Positions 52,432-62,709 are shown, numbered from the stretch's first letter. The stretch: DNA of 64,000 nucleotides from Nostocoides sp. F2B08 (GCF_009184895.1 NZ_WESE01000005.1:62001-126000); one strand, 5' to 3'. Program-made: numbers and translations. Notes: generated by a model not told the origin, from the sequence alone.

Positions 52432-53640
52432 ATGCCTGACGACCCCGACCTCGCCGCACCCGACACCACCGCCGCCCTCGGCTTCTCCTCCCGCGCGATC
52501 CACGCCGGACAGGAACCGGACCCGAGCACCGGCGCCGTGGTGCCCCCGATCTACCAGGTGTCGACGTACAAGCAGGACGGCATCGGCGGCCTGCGGCGCG
52601 GCTACGAGTACAGCCGCTCGGCCAACCCCACGCGCACCGCGCTCGAGGAGTGCATCGCCGCGCTCGAGGGCGGCGAGCGCGGCTTCGCGTTCGCCTCCGG
52701 GCTCGCTGCCCAGGACACGCTGCTGCGTGCGTTGCTGCGACCCGGCGACCACGTCGTCGTGCCTTCCGATGCCTACGGCGGCACCTACCGGCTCTTCAAC
52801 CAGGTCCTCGTGCCGTGGGGCGTCGAGCACGACATCGCGGCCATCGCCGACGTCGAGTCGGTGCGCGCCGCGATCCGTCCGGAGACGAAGGTCGTCTGGG
52901 TCGAGACACCGACCAACCCGCTGCTCGGGATCGCCGACATCTCCGCGCTCGCCGAGGTCGCCCACGAGGCCGGAGCACTCCTGGTCGTCGACAACACCTT
53001 CGCCTCGCCCTACCTCCAGCAGCCGCTCGCACTCGGCGCGGACATCGTCACCCACTCGGCGACGAAGTACGCCGGCGGGCACAGCGACGTCGTCGGCGGC
53101 CTCATCGTGACCAAGGCAGGTCTGCGGACGGCGCGCGACGAGGACGTCACCGAGCGGGTCGGGTTCCACCAGAACGCGATGGGCGCGGTCGCGGGGCCGT
53201 TCGACGCCTGGCTCGTCCTGCGCGGCCTGAAGACCCTCGCGGTCCGCATGGAGCGGCACTGCGACAACGCCGAGGCCATCGTCGAGTTCCTCCAGCGCCA
53301 CCCGGGGGTCACGGCGGTGCACTACCCGGGGCTGCCGAGCCACCCGAACCACGACGTCGCCGCCCGGCAGATGGCGCGCTTCGGCGGGATGATCTCGTTC
53401 CAGGTCAAGGGCGGCGAGGACGTCGCGACCAAGGTCTGCGCCGAGACCGAGCTGTGGACCCTCGGCGAGTCCCTCGGTGGGGTCGAGGCCCTCATCGAGC
53501 ACCCCGGTCGGATGACGCACGCGTCGGTGGCCGGAACGGCGCTCGAGGTGCCGAGCGACCTCATCCGTCTCTCGGTCGGCATCGAGGACGTCGACGACCT
53601 CATCGCCGACCTGCGGCAGGCGCTGGACCGCCTCACCTGA
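52432..53640 (+). CDS. metB: Cystathionine gamma-synthase
   Basis: A 402-residue Cys/Met-metabolism PLP enzyme: YEYSRSANPTRTALEECIAA, FASGLAAQDTLLRALLRPGD, and Lys212 in THSATKYAGGHSDVVGG. Cystathionine gamma-synthase and gamma-lyase are hard to tell apart by eye. Position downstream of cbs and upstream of greA, as in mycobacteria, supports MetB. Leaderless promoter at 52419. Confidence 0.9.
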   Translation: MPDDPDLAAPDTTAALGFSSRAIHAGQEPDPSTGAVVPPIYQVSTYKQDGIGGLRRGYEYSRSANPTRTALEECIAALEGGERGFAFASGLAAQDTLLRALLRPGDHVVVPSDAYGGTYRLFNQVLVPWGVEHDIAAIADVESVRAAIRPETKVVWVETPTNPLLGIADISALAEVAHEAGALLVVDNTFASPYLQQPLALGADIVTHSATKYAGGHSDVVGGLIVTKAGLRTARDEDVTERVGFHQNAMGAVAGPFDAWLVLRGLKTLAVRMERHCDNAEAIVEFLQRHPGVTAVHYPGLPSHPNHDVAARQMARFGGMISFQVKGGEDVATKVCAETELWTLGESLGGVEALIEHPGRMTHASVAGTALEVPSDLIRLSVGIEDVDDLIADLRQALDRLT

Positions 53641-53656
53641 GCCCGGTCGAGCTTCC

Positions 53657-54970
53657 GTGAGCGCCATCTGGTGCGTCGACGTCGGCAGCACCTTCACCAA
53701 GGGCGTCCTCGTCGACCCGACCGACGGGCGGCTCCTGCACTCCGGGGCGACCCCCACCACGGTGGGCACCGACGTCCTCGAGGGGATCGCGACCCTGCGA
53801 GGACGCCTGCCGGTCGAGCCGTCGGACACGCTCGTCTGCTCGAGCGCCGGAGGCGGGCTGCGGCTGGCCGTCGTCGGCTACGAGCGGGAGGTGACCGGTG
53901 AGGCCGGCCACCGGGTGGGTCTGTCCGCCGGCGCGCGCGTCGTGCACGTCGCTGCCGGAGAGCTCGACCGCGCGGGTCTGGCCGCGCTGCGGGCGAGGCG
54001 GCCCGACATCATCCTGCTCGTCGGGGGCACCGACGGCGGCAACGCGGACGTGCTGCTGCACAACGCGACCCGGTTGGCCCGCGCCCGCATCACCGTTCCG
54101 ATCGTCGCGGCCGGCAACGCCGACGCACGCGACGAGGTCGCCGCGGTGCTCGACTGCGCCGGTCGCCGCTTCGTCCTCGCCGACAACGTCGTGCCGCGGA
54201 TCGGCGTCATCGACCCGGACTCGGCGCGGGCCGCGATCCGCACCGTGTTCCTCGAGCACGTCATCGGGGGCAAGGGGCTCTCCCGCGGCCCCGAGTTCGC
54301 GCGTATGGTGCGGGCCGCCACGCCGGACGCCGTCCTCACCGGCGTCGAGGTGCTCGCCGGCGTGGTCGGCGACGTCATCGTCGTCGACGTCGGAGGAGCG
54401 ACGACCGACGTCTACTCCGCCCTCGTGCCGCAGGGCGAGGACGCCGAGATCCACCGCGACGTCGTCGGGCACCTCTGGCAGGAGCGGACCGTCGAGGCCG
54501 ACCTCGGGATGCGCTGGTCCGCCCCCGGTGTGGTCGAGGCGGCCGCCAGGGAGCGCCTATCGGTTCCGGAAGCCCTGGAGGCGTATGCGCTGGCCGCCGC
54601 CGCCGACCCCGGTCACCTCCCGCGCGGCGCCGCCGAGGTGTCGCTCGACCTCGCGCTCGCCCGCATCGCCGCCGTCGTCGCGGCCCGGCGGCACGGTCGT
54701 CCCGCCACGCCGAGCGAGGCGCCGCGGCCGCTCGCCGACGTGGGGCTCGTCATCGGCTCCGGAGGGGTCCTGCGACACAACGAGCCCGACGCCGCCCTGG
54801 ACGTCGTGCGTGCGGTGACGACGGACCACGGGGGTGGGTGGCGCGTGCCGGAGGGCGCGCAGGTGGCGGTGGACACCGCATACCTGCTGTTCGCCGTCGG
54901 GCTGCTCGCCGAGGCCCACCCGGACGCCGCCCGCTCGCTGGCGGGTCGCGTCGTCGGACCTCGGGCCTAG
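53657..54970 (+). CDS. GlmL/MutL-like ASKHA protein
   Basis: A 437-residue protein: WCVDVGSTFTKGVLVDPTDG, then ILLVGGTDGGNADVLLHNA, VIVVDVGGATTDVYS and VIGSGGVLRHNEP. This is the signature of GlmL/MutL, an accessory ATPase coded next to glutamate mutase (glmS/glmE) in clostridia. No mutase gene is in the window. GTG start 16 bp after metB suggests co-transcription. The role in this host is unknown. Confidence 0.8.
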   Translation: MSAIWCVDVGSTFTKGVLVDPTDGRLLHSGATPTTVGTDVLEGIATLRGRLPVEPSDTLVCSSAGGGLRLAVVGYEREVTGEAGHRVGLSAGARVVHVAAGELDRAGLAALRARRPDIILLVGGTDGGNADVLLHNATRLARARITVPIVAAGNADARDEVAAVLDCAGRRFVLADNVVPRIGVIDPDSARAAIRTVFLEHVIGGKGLSRGPEFARMVRAATPDAVLTGVEVLAGVVGDVIVVDVGGATTDVYSALVPQGEDAEIHRDVVGHLWQERTVEADLGMRWSAPGVVEAAARERLSVPEALEAYALAAAADPGHLPRGAAEVSLDLALARIAAVVAARRHGRPATPSEAPRPLADVGLVIGSGGVLRHNEPDAALDVVRAVTTDHGGGWRVPEGAQVAVDTAYLLFAVGLLAEAHPDAARSLAGRVVGPRA

Positions 54971-54979
54971 AGTGATCCC
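54968..54979 (+). promoter_or_regulatory. Leaderless -10 promoter of the VOC gene
   Basis: TAGAGT (54968-54973), overlapping the stop of the preceding gene, is followed by six bases and the ATG at 54980. Confidence 0.5.
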
Positions 54980-55399
54980 ATGCCCGACGACACCGCCGAC
55001 GTCCGTCCGCTCCTCGACCTCGTCGTCATCGACTGTCCGGACCCGCACGCGCTCGCCGAGTTCTACGGCGCGGTCCTGGGTTGGCTCGTCCAGGGCGGGG
55101 CCGACGATGACTTCGTCGTGCTGAGCCACCCCGAGGGCGGCGTCGGACCCGACCGGCCCGACGGCCGCACGTCGCTCGGCTTCCAGCGCATCGAGGACTA
55201 CGCCCCCCCGACGTGGCCCCGCGGGGCGCACCCGCAGCAGTTTCACCTCGACTTCGCGGTCGAGGACATCGAGAAGGCCGAGCCGGCGGTGCTCGCGCTC
55301 GGTGCCGGTGTGGCCGACGAGCAGCCGTCCGAGGACGGCTCGTTCAAGGTCTACATCGACCCGGCAGGGCACCCGTTCTGCCTTGTCCGGCAGGGCTGA
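54980..55399 (+). CDS. VOC superfamily protein
   Basis: A 139-residue glyoxalase-like protein: LLDLVVIDCPDPHALAEFYG at the start, HPQQFHLDFAVEDIEKAEPA in the middle and YIDPAGHPFCLVRQG at the end. It matches the glyoxalase_6-type actinobacterial group. Substrate unknown. ilvA begins three bases after its stop. Confidence 0.82.
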   Translation: MPDDTADVRPLLDLVVIDCPDPHALAEFYGAVLGWLVQGGADDDFVVLSHPEGGVGPDRPDGRTSLGFQRIEDYAPPTWPRGAHPQQFHLDFAVEDIEKAEPAVLALGAGVADEQPSEDGSFKVYIDPAGHPFCLVRQG

Positions 55400-55401
55400 G
55401 C

Positions 55402-56640
55402 ATGCCCGACCCCGTGCCCACCGTCTCCCTCGAGGACGTCCTCGCCGCGCGCGATGGCCTCGACGCGGTGATGCGGCCGACGCCGCTGAAGTTCAGCCGC
55501 GGGCTGAGCGACCGGGTCGGCACCGACGTCTTCCTCAAGTGCGAGAACCTCCAGCGCGCAGGGTCGTTCAAGTTCCGCGGGGCGTACACGCGGCTGTCGC
55601 GGCTCAGCCCGCAGGAGAAGGCCGCCGGTGTCGTCGCTGCCAGTGCGGGCAACCACGCGCAGGGCGTGGCGCTCGCCGCCCAGATGCTCGGCATCCGGGC
55701 CAAGGTGTACATGCCGGTCGGCGCGGCCATGCCGAAGGTCAACGCCACGCGCGGATACGGCGCCGAGGTCGAGCAGGTCGGCCTCACCTTGGACGAGGCG
55801 ATGCCGCACGCCCAAGAGTATGCGCGGCGCACCGGAGCGGTCTACGTCCACCCCTTCGACCACGAGGACATCGTCGCGGGTCAGGGCTCCTGCGGCCTCG
55901 AGATCCTCGAGCAGTGCCCTGAGGTGCGCACGGTCGTCGTCGGGGTCGGCGGGGGAGGTCTCATCGCGGGCATCGCCGTGGTGCTCAAGGCGCTCAAGCC
56001 CGACGTGCGGATCGTGGGGGTCCAGGCGGAGGGGGCCGCCGCATACCCGACCTCGCTGCGCGCGGGGCACCCCGTCGCCTGCACCTCCATGCACACGATG
56101 GCCGACGGCATCGCCGTCGGCCTGCCGGGCGACGTGCCGTTCGAGATCGTCCGGCGGCACGTCGACACGGTGGAGACGGTGACCGAGGAGAGCATCTCGA
56201 GGTCCCTGCTGTTCCTGCTCGAGCGGTCCAAGCTCGTCGTCGAGCCGGCCGGCGGGGCAGCGGTGGCGCGACTCCTCGAGGCGCCGGGCGCCGGCTGGGA
56301 GGGTCCGGTCGTCGCGGTGCTCTCGGGCGGCAACATCGATCCGCTGCTCATGCTCCGGATCATCCGGCACGGCATGGCCGCGGCGGGGCGCTACCTGCAG
56401 CTGCGGGCCCGGGTCCCGGACAAGCCCGGCAATCTCGCCCAGCTGCTCATGGACTGCGCCGAGGCCGACGCCAACGTCCTCGAGGTCGAGCATGTGCGCA
56501 CCAACGCCAGCCTCTCGGTCGACGAGGTCGAGATCGCCCTCGAGCTCGAGACCAAGAGCGCCGAGCACTGCGGGCAGGTCGTCGAGGCACTGCGGGGGCG
56601 TGGGTACCGTCTCGTCGTGGGTGACGCCTGGCCGGAGTAG
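55402..56640 (+). CDS. ilvA: Threonine ammonia-lyase
   Basis: A 412-residue PLP enzyme with Lys57 in QRAGSFKFRGAYTRLSRL and AASAGNHAQGVALAAQ. The glycine loop is VGVGGGGLIAGIAVVL, then Ser/Gly in VLSGGNIDPLLMLR. A single C-terminal ACT domain starts LQLRARVPDKPGNLAQLLMD (about 335-410), so allosteric control is likely. It makes 2-oxobutyrate for isoleucine or degrades threonine. ATG at 55402. Confidence 0.93.
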   Translation: MPDPVPTVSLEDVLAARDGLDAVMRPTPLKFSRGLSDRVGTDVFLKCENLQRAGSFKFRGAYTRLSRLSPQEKAAGVVAASAGNHAQGVALAAQMLGIRAKVYMPVGAAMPKVNATRGYGAEVEQVGLTLDEAMPHAQEYARRTGAVYVHPFDHEDIVAGQGSCGLEILEQCPEVRTVVVGVGGGGLIAGIAVVLKALKPDVRIVGVQAEGAAAYPTSLRAGHPVACTSMHTMADGIAVGLPGDVPFEIVRRHVDTVETVTEESISRSLLFLLERSKLVVEPAGGAAVARLLEAPGAGWEGPVVAVLSGGNIDPLLMLRIIRHGMAAAGRYLQLRARVPDKPGNLAQLLMDCAEADANVLEVEHVRTNASLSVDEVEIALELETKSAEHCGQVVEALRGRGYRLVVGDAWPE

Positions 56641-56682
56641 AGCCGGGGATCCGGGTTGGGGCTGTCGGCGCGCAATGCGACC

Positions 56683-57668
<986 letters not shown>

Positions 57669-57672
<4 letters not shown>

Positions 57673-58463
57673 ACACCTTCTTCCCGGACGCGGTCGTCAT
57701 CGCGCGGCGCAACCTGATCAAGATCAAACGGATCCCCGAGCTGCTGGTCTTCACGACCTTCCAGCCGATCATGTTCATCCTGCTCTTCGGCTTCGTCTTC
57801 GGCGCTGCGATCGACATCCCCGGGTCCAGCTACCGCGAGTTCCTCATCGCGGGGATCTTCGCCCAGACCGTCGTGTTCGGCTCGACGATCACCGGGACGG
57901 CACTGGCCGAGGACATGCAGAAGGGCATCATCGACCGGTTCCGCACCCTGCCTATGTCCGAGTCCGCCGTACTCGCCGGACGGACCTTTTCCGACCTGCT
58001 CAACAACGTGCTCGTGCTCATCGTCATGGCCCTGACCGGTCTGGCGATCGGGTGGCGCGTGCGCACCTCACTCGGTGAGGCACTCCTGGGCTTCGCGCTC
58101 CTGCTCGTCTTCGCCTACTCCCTGTCCTGGGTGATGGCCTACGTCGGGTTGAGGGTTCGCTCGCCCGAGATCGTGGCGAACGCCTCGTTCATCGTCATCT
58201 TCCCGCTGACGTTCATCGCGAACACCTTCGTGCAGTCGGAGCAGCTGCCCACCCCGCTGCGCATCTTCGCCGAGTGGAACCCTGTCTCCTCGGTGACCCA
58301 GGCTGCCCGTGAGCTGTTCGGCAACATTCCGCCCGGAGCTCCGGAGCCCACCACGTGGGCGCTGCAGAACCCGATCATCTACACGTTGATGTGGGCCGTC
58401 GCCGCGGTCGCCGTGTTCGCGCCGCTCGCGCTCCGCCGGTACCGCGGAGCCGTGAGCCGCTGA
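57669..58463 (+). CDS. ABC-2 type permease, DrrB-like
   Basis: A 264-residue permease with six helices: PELLVFTTFQPIMFILLFGF, IAGIFAQTVVFGSTITGTAL, LNNVLVLIVMALTGLAIGW and others. GIIDRFRTLPMSESAVLAGR is the ABC-2 coupling segment. GTG overlaps the ATPase stop. Partner of the DrrA-like ATPase. Confidence 0.9.
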
Positions 58464-58515
58464 CACCTGGATATCGGGTGGCGTCGACCGGCTCGCGGCG
58501 CTTGGATGGCTGCTC

Positions 58516-59442
58516 GTGGACATCATCGACGCGCTACCCCCTGACCTGACCGCCCGCCCGCTGACGGCTGCGGACGCTCGGGCCGTCTACGAGGTGATGG
58601 CCGCGCTGCAGCGCGCCGAGATCGGGGCGGCGGAGATCGAGGAGGCCGACATCGTCGCCGACTGGCAGCAGCCGAGCGTCGACGTGCCGGCCGTGACGAT
58701 AGGGGTATTCGACGGCGACCGGCTGGTCGGCTACGCCGAGGCGTCCCGACGGGGCTTCGGCGACGCGGCCGTGCATCCGGACTGGCACGGGCGGGGGATC
58801 GGCACGGCTCTGGCGCAGTGGCTGCAGCATCGCTCTCGCGAGCTGGGCGCCCGGGTCATCGGGATGCCGGTGCCGAAAGGCGGCAGCGGTGACAGGCTCC
58901 TCGAGGCTCTGGGCTTCGAGGTGCGGTGGACCTCGTGGGTGCTGCAGCTGCCGCCAGATGCGCAGATCCCGGACCGGCCGCTGCCGCACGGATACGTCGT
59001 GCGCGAGGCCCGGCCGGACGAGTACCGCGCCCTGCACGCCGTCGTGGACGAGGCGTTCCTCGAGTGGTCCGACCGCGACCCGGAGCCGTACGAGGACTTC
59101 GAGGCCGGCATCCTGCGGCGACCGGGTATGCAGCCCTGGCAGCTGCGAGTGGCCGTCGACCCGTCGGGTGAGGTCGTCGGTGCCGCAGTGCTCATCATGG
59201 CCCGGAGCGAGGCGGGCGAGATCACCGAGGGCTACGTCCAGCAGCTCGCCGTGCAGCGCGACCGGCGCGGCCGGGGTCTGGCTCAGGCGCTCCTCGACGA
59301 CGCGTTCCGACTGGCGGGAGAGCACGGCGCTCCCACGTGTGGGCTCTCCACCGACTCTCGCACCGGCGCGCTCGGGCTCTACGAGAAGGTCGGCATGGTC
59401 GTGACCCAGACGTGGGTCAACCGCGGGATATCGACGGAGTGA
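58516..59442 (+). CDS. Tandem GNAT acetyltransferase, mycothiol-synthase-like
   Basis: A 308-residue two-domain GNAT protein. Domain 1 has VHPDWHGRGIGTALAQWLQH. Domain 2 has VQQLAVQRDRRGRGLAQALL and STDSRTGALGLYEKVGMVVT. The layout resembles MshD, yet key identity cannot be proved by eye. GTG start. It overlaps the TOPRIM gene by four bases. Confidence 0.82.
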   Translation: MDIIDALPPDLTARPLTAADARAVYEVMAALQRAEIGAAEIEEADIVADWQQPSVDVPAVTIGVFDGDRLVGYAEASRRGFGDAAVHPDWHGRGIGTALAQWLQHRSRELGARVIGMPVPKGGSGDRLLEALGFEVRWTSWVLQLPPDAQIPDRPLPHGYVVREARPDEYRALHAVVDEAFLEWSDRDPEPYEDFEAGILRRPGMQPWQLRVAVDPSGEVVGAAVLIMARSEAGEITEGYVQQLAVQRDRRGRGLAQALLDDAFRLAGEHGAPTCGLSTDSRTGALGLYEKVGMVVTQTWVNRGISTE

Positions 59443-60014
59443 GTGTCGGCGACGCTCCGGTGGTCCTCCTCGAGGGGCGCAGCGACATCGCCGCGGTACG
59501 GGCCGCGGCCGATGTGGCGGAGGTGGACCTGTCCGACGTCCGGTTGGTCGACCTGGGTGGCATCACGAACATTCGGAGCCACCTCGTCGCGCTGACTCAC
59601 GAAGCGTGCGGCGGAGAGGGACCCGACGCTGAGCACGTGCTCGGAATGTGCGACGTCGGCGAGACGCGCTTCGTCGAGTCCGCTCTCGAGTCCACCGGCC
59701 ACTGGGTGCGGGACGCCAGCGACCTGCCGTCGGCCGGCTTCTTCGTCTGCGTGGAGGACCTGGAGGACGAGCTGCTCCGGGCGCTCGGCATCCCCCGCGT
59801 GCTCGGTGTCCTGGACCGGCTGGGACTGCGGGGCAAGCTCGACGCGCTCGCCCAACAGCCCGCGTGGCGGGACCGGCCGCTGCACGAGCAGCTGCACCGG
59901 TTCGCCGGGGTGGCGTCCGGGCGCAAGGAGCTGCTCGCCGCCGAACTGACCGCCGAGCTGACCCCCGACGAGCTGCCCGAGCCGCTGCGCCTCCTGCTCG
60001 ACCGGCTCCGCTGA
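59439..60014 (+). CDS. Solo TOPRIM-domain protein
   Basis: A 191-residue protein. VVLLEGRSDIAAVRAAADVA and LVDLGGITNIRSHLVALTHE match the OLD-family TOPRIM start (Glu in LEG, then GGITN). FFVCVEDLEDELLRALG provides the acidic DxE-like part. There is no ATPase domain. Start GTG at 59439 overlaps the GNAT stop. Function unknown; OLD TOPRIM domains are nucleases. Confidence 0.7.
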   Translation: MSVGDAPVVLLEGRSDIAAVRAAADVAEVDLSDVRLVDLGGITNIRSHLVALTHEACGGEGPDAEHVLGMCDVGETRFVESALESTGHWVRDASDLPSAGFFVCVEDLEDELLRALGIPRVLGVLDRLGLRGKLDALAQQPAWRDRPLHEQLHRFAGVASGRKELLAAELTAELTPDELPEPLRLLLDRLR

Positions 60015-60136
60015 CGAGGGCTGCTTCCGGGCGAAGGTGGCCACCGCATACGGCAGCGGCGCCCCGAACCACAGGTCCGGGGCGCCGCTTGAGGGGGAAC
60101 CTCGCGCTTGCGGAGGGAACCGTTGTCTCCGGAAGG

Positions 60137-60167
60137 CGACCTTTCTCTCCTGGGGAGAGAAAGGTCG
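60137..60167. terminator. Palindromic element C at a convergent gene junction
   Basis: CGACCTTTCTCTCC pairs perfectly with GGAGAGAAAGGTCG around TGG. Just upstream are GGGGAACC and GGAGGGAACC. It shares the 15-mer TGGGGAGAGAAAGGT with the flank of element A. It lies between the TOPRIM gene and greA. Confidence 0.85.
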
Positions 60168-60179
60168 GATCCGCGCCGG

Positions 60180-60665
60180 TCAGCCGGTGTAGGGCTTGGC
60201 GTGCAGGATCTTGACGTCGATGTCCTTGCCGTTGGGGGCCGTGTAGGTGACGGTCTCGCCGACCTTGCGGCCGTTGATGGCCGAGCCCATGGCGGACTTC
60301 TCGCTGTAGACGGTCAGCTCGGTGTGCTCGCCGATCTCGCGGCTGCCCATGAGGAAGGTCTCCTCGTCGCCGAACATCTCGACGGTGACGACCATGCCCG
60401 GCTCGACGACGCCGTCGTCCGGCGGTGCCTCGCCGACGGTCGCGCTCTCGAGGAGCTGGGTGACCTGGCGGATGCGGGCCTCCATCTTGCCCTGCTCCTC
60501 CTTGGCCGCGTGGTAGCCGCCGTTCTCGCGCAGGTCCCCCTCGAGGCGCGCGGCCTCGATCTTCTTCGCGATCTCCGTGCGGCCCTCGTTCGACAGGTAG
60601 TCGAGCTCCTCCTTGAGGCGGTCGTACGCCTCCTGGGTGAGGAACGTCGTGGACGTCTCGGTCAT
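60180..60665 (-). CDS. greA: Transcription elongation factor GreA
   Basis: A 161-residue factor. The coiled-coil N-terminal domain has EGDLRENGGYHAAKEEQGKM, with the acidic tip (Asp, Glu) that enters the polymerase channel. The C-terminal FKBP-like part ends VTYTAPNGKDIDVKILHAKP. It rescues backtracked RNA polymerase. Directly downstream of the DUF4307 gene in the same direction, as in mycobacteria. Confidence 0.95.
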   Translation of the reverse strand: MTETSTTFLTQEAYDRLKEELDYLSNEGRTEIAKKIEAARLEGDLRENGGYHAAKEEQGKMEARIRQVTQLLESATVGEAPPDDGVVEPGMVVTVEMFGDEETFLMGSREIGEHTELTVYSEKSAMGSAINGRKVGETVTYTAPNGKDIDVKILHAKPYTG

Positions 60666-60745
60666 GTCAGCTCCTTGTGCGGCGAGCCCTTCTCGCCGGT
60701 CCTCGTGATCATCGGGCCCGGTCGACGGGCCTGGTCAAAGCGGAA

Positions 60746-60790
60746 GGTCTGGGTGCACGGTGGCGACGAGTGTCGCCGGCAACCCAGACC
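60746..60790 (-). terminator. Hairpin between DUF4307 gene and greA
   Basis: GGTCTGGGT pairs with ACCCAGACC, an internal loop follows, and GGCGAC pairs with GTCGCC. It lies in the 203-bp space upstream of greA and after the DUF4307 gene on the minus strand, and would separate their transcripts. The greA promoter must lie in the remaining 80 bp. Confidence 0.6.
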
Positions 60791-60868
60791 CTCGAGTCAG
60801 CAGGTGAAACGACCAGTCTACGCGACGATCGTGTCTGTGACCACTACGTGCGACCGTACTGTCGAGCA

Positions 60869-61258
60869 CTACTGGCTGCGAGCGCCCTCGAGGACGCAGT
60901 TCTGTACGGTCCCGGTGTTCGCCCTGGTCGTCGTGCGCACCGTGACGTCGCGGTGCACGACGCGGGCGCCGTCGGCCTCGTCCGCCGGGATCGTCACGTC
61001 GACGGTGCCGACGGCGGCGAAGTCGACCGAGATCGCCTGCACGCGGCAGACCACCGCGGCGCCCTCCGGGCGGCGCACGTCGAAGCCGACCACGACCGTC
61101 CGGTCGTCGACGACGCCGTAGTTCGTGACCGTCGCGGTGACCCGGTCCTGCTGGAGGTAGACGCCCAATGCGACGATGAGCGCGGTGAACGCCGTGATCA
61201 GAACGGTCCCGATGACGACCCAGCGACGGGTGCTGGGCGGGGCGTCCGTTCGACTCAC
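60869..61258 (-). CDS. DUF4307 membrane protein
   Basis: A 129-residue protein: one N-terminal helix WVVIGTVLITAFTALIVALG and an extracytoplasmic beta-rich domain with Cys in AAVVCRVQAISVDF and VQNCVLEG. It matches DUF4307, coded beside mca and greA in actinobacteria (Rv1081c in M. tuberculosis). GTG at 61258 is preceded by AAGGGA and GACAAT, which looks leaderless; a GTG at 61276 is also possible. Function unknown. Divergent from mca. Confidence 0.82.
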   Translation of the reverse strand: MSRTDAPPSTRRWVVIGTVLITAFTALIVALGVYLQQDRVTATVTNYGVVDDRTVVVGFDVRRPEGAAVVCRVQAISVDFAAVGTVDVTIPADEADGARVVHRDVTVRTTTRANTGTVQNCVLEGARSQ

Positions 61259-61336
61259 TCCCTTATTGTCCGTCACGATAGGGGCGGTCGATGACCGACC
61301 CCCGTGACCCACCCCCGACGAAGGATTTCCACCCCC

Positions 61337-62320
61337 GTGGCCGAGAAGTTCCGCCTGATGTGCGTGCACGCCCACCCCGACGACGAGTCGAGCAAGGGGG
61401 CGGCGATGATGGCCAAGTACGTCGCCGAGGGCCACGACGTCCTCGTGGTCTCGTGCACGGGGGGTGAGCGCGGCGACGTGCTCAACCCGCGGCTGGCGGA
61501 CGACCCCCACATCCAGCGCGACCTCGTCCAGGTGCGCCGCGACGAGATGAAGGCCGCCCAGGAGATCCTCGGTGTCGACCACGTCTGGCTCGGCTTCGTC
61601 GACTCAGGTCTGCCCGAGGGTGACCCCCTTCCGGCGCTGCCGCCGGGATGCTTCGCCCTCGAGCCCCTCAACGTCACGACCGAGGCACTGGTCCGCGAGA
61701 TCCGGCGCTTCCGGCCGCACGTCGTCACGACCTATGACGAGAACGGCGGGTACCCCCATCCGGACCACATCATGACCCACCGGGTGACGATGGCGGCCGT
61801 CGAGGCTGCCGGCGACACTGACCAGTTCCCGCACGCGGGAACGCCGTGGCAGCCGCTCAAGGTGTACTACAACGCCAGCTTCTCCAAGGCCCGGATCGCC
61901 GCCTTCCACGAAGCGCTCCTCGCCCTCGGGGAGGAGAGTCCCTACGAAGAGTGGCTGGAGCGGTGGGACCGCCCCGACCGCCCGGTGACCACGCGGATCC
62001 AGTGCGGCGAGCACTTCGAGACCCGCGACCGCGCGCTCCTCGCGCACGCCACCCAGATCGATCCCGACGGCGCCTGGTTCAAGGTCCCGCGCGAGACGCA
62101 GGCCGAGATCTGGCCGACGGACGACTTCGAGTGCGCCCTGAGCTTCGTTCCCGTCACCGCAGCGTCGGGCGGCGTCCCCGACGGCCCGCTCGGCGAGGTG
62201 GAGGAAGACCTGTTCGCTGGACTCGGCACGGTCGCCGAGGCCGACGCGCTCGCCACGTCCGGTGAGCTGACCATCGCCCTCGACGGGCGGAAGGAGTCCG
62301 ACGTTCCATGGCCCTGGTGA
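61337..62320 (+). CDS. mca: Mycothiol S-conjugate amidase
   Basis: A 327-residue LmbE-family zinc amidase. LMCVHAHPDDESSKGAAMM carries the metal ligands His, Asp, Asp, and GGYPHPDHIMTHRV the third ligand and catalytic region. It cleaves mycothiol conjugates of toxins, which is specific to actinobacteria. Conserved neighbours greA, DUF4307 and hlyIII support Mca over MshB. GTG at 61337 fits the family; an upstream GTG at 61304 would add 11 residues. Confidence 0.93.
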   Translation: MAEKFRLMCVHAHPDDESSKGAAMMAKYVAEGHDVLVVSCTGGERGDVLNPRLADDPHIQRDLVQVRRDEMKAAQEILGVDHVWLGFVDSGLPEGDPLPALPPGCFALEPLNVTTEALVREIRRFRPHVVTTYDENGGYPHPDHIMTHRVTMAAVEAAGDTDQFPHAGTPWQPLKVYYNASFSKARIAAFHEALLALGEESPYEEWLERWDRPDRPVTTRIQCGEHFETRDRALLAHATQIDPDGAWFKVPRETQAEIWPTDDFECALSFVPVTAASGGVPDGPLGEVEEDLFAGLGTVAEADALATSGELTIALDGRKESDVPWPW

Positions 62321-62709
62321 TGGTGCCCCTTCTCCTCCCGGGGGTCGGCACGCCCGACACCCCGTCGGACAACTCGATGCCCGGCCTCGGCTCGTTCATC
62401 GTCTTCGCGTTCATGGCCGTGGCCCTGTACTTCCTGCTCAAGAACATGAACGCCCGGCTGCGGCGGATGTCCTACCGGGAGAGGGAGCGCGAGGCGGCCG
62501 AGCGTGAGGCCCGCGAACCGGATGAGGGCACCGCCGCCTCCGGGCCGACCGTGCCCGACCTCTCCGCCCGCGGCCGCGGTCGCCCTGCCGGTGCCGACGG
62601 TGAGGCGGGTGACGAGGAGAGCGGACCACCGCATACCGACTCTGCGGACCCGACCGACGGACCGAGCGATGCATCGCCGCCTGACGAGCGGGGCGGGCGC
62701 ACCGCCTGA
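62308..62709 (+). CDS. Small single-helix membrane protein next to mca
   Basis: A 133-residue protein. The helix is SFIVFAFMAVALYFLLKNMN, then a charged coil RLRRMSYREREREAAEREAR and an acidic low-complexity tail. The ATG lies inside the end of mca, a coupled arrangement also known from mycobacterial Rv1083. The tail DNA carries dispersed repeat copy 3. Function unknown. Confidence 0.78.
   Translation: MALVMVPLLLPGVGTPDTPSDNSMPGLGSFIVFAFMAVALYFLLKNMNARLRRMSYREREREAAEREAREPDEGTAASGPTVPDLSARGRGRPAGADGEAGDEESGPPHTDSADPTDGPSDASPPDERGGRTA
62622..62640. repeat. Dispersed 19-mer repeat, copy 3
   Basis: CGGACCACCGCATACCGAC, identical to 16162-16180. Both copies lie in the low-complexity 3' end of a gene and encode the same peptide GPPHTD. 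Confidence 0.6.
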
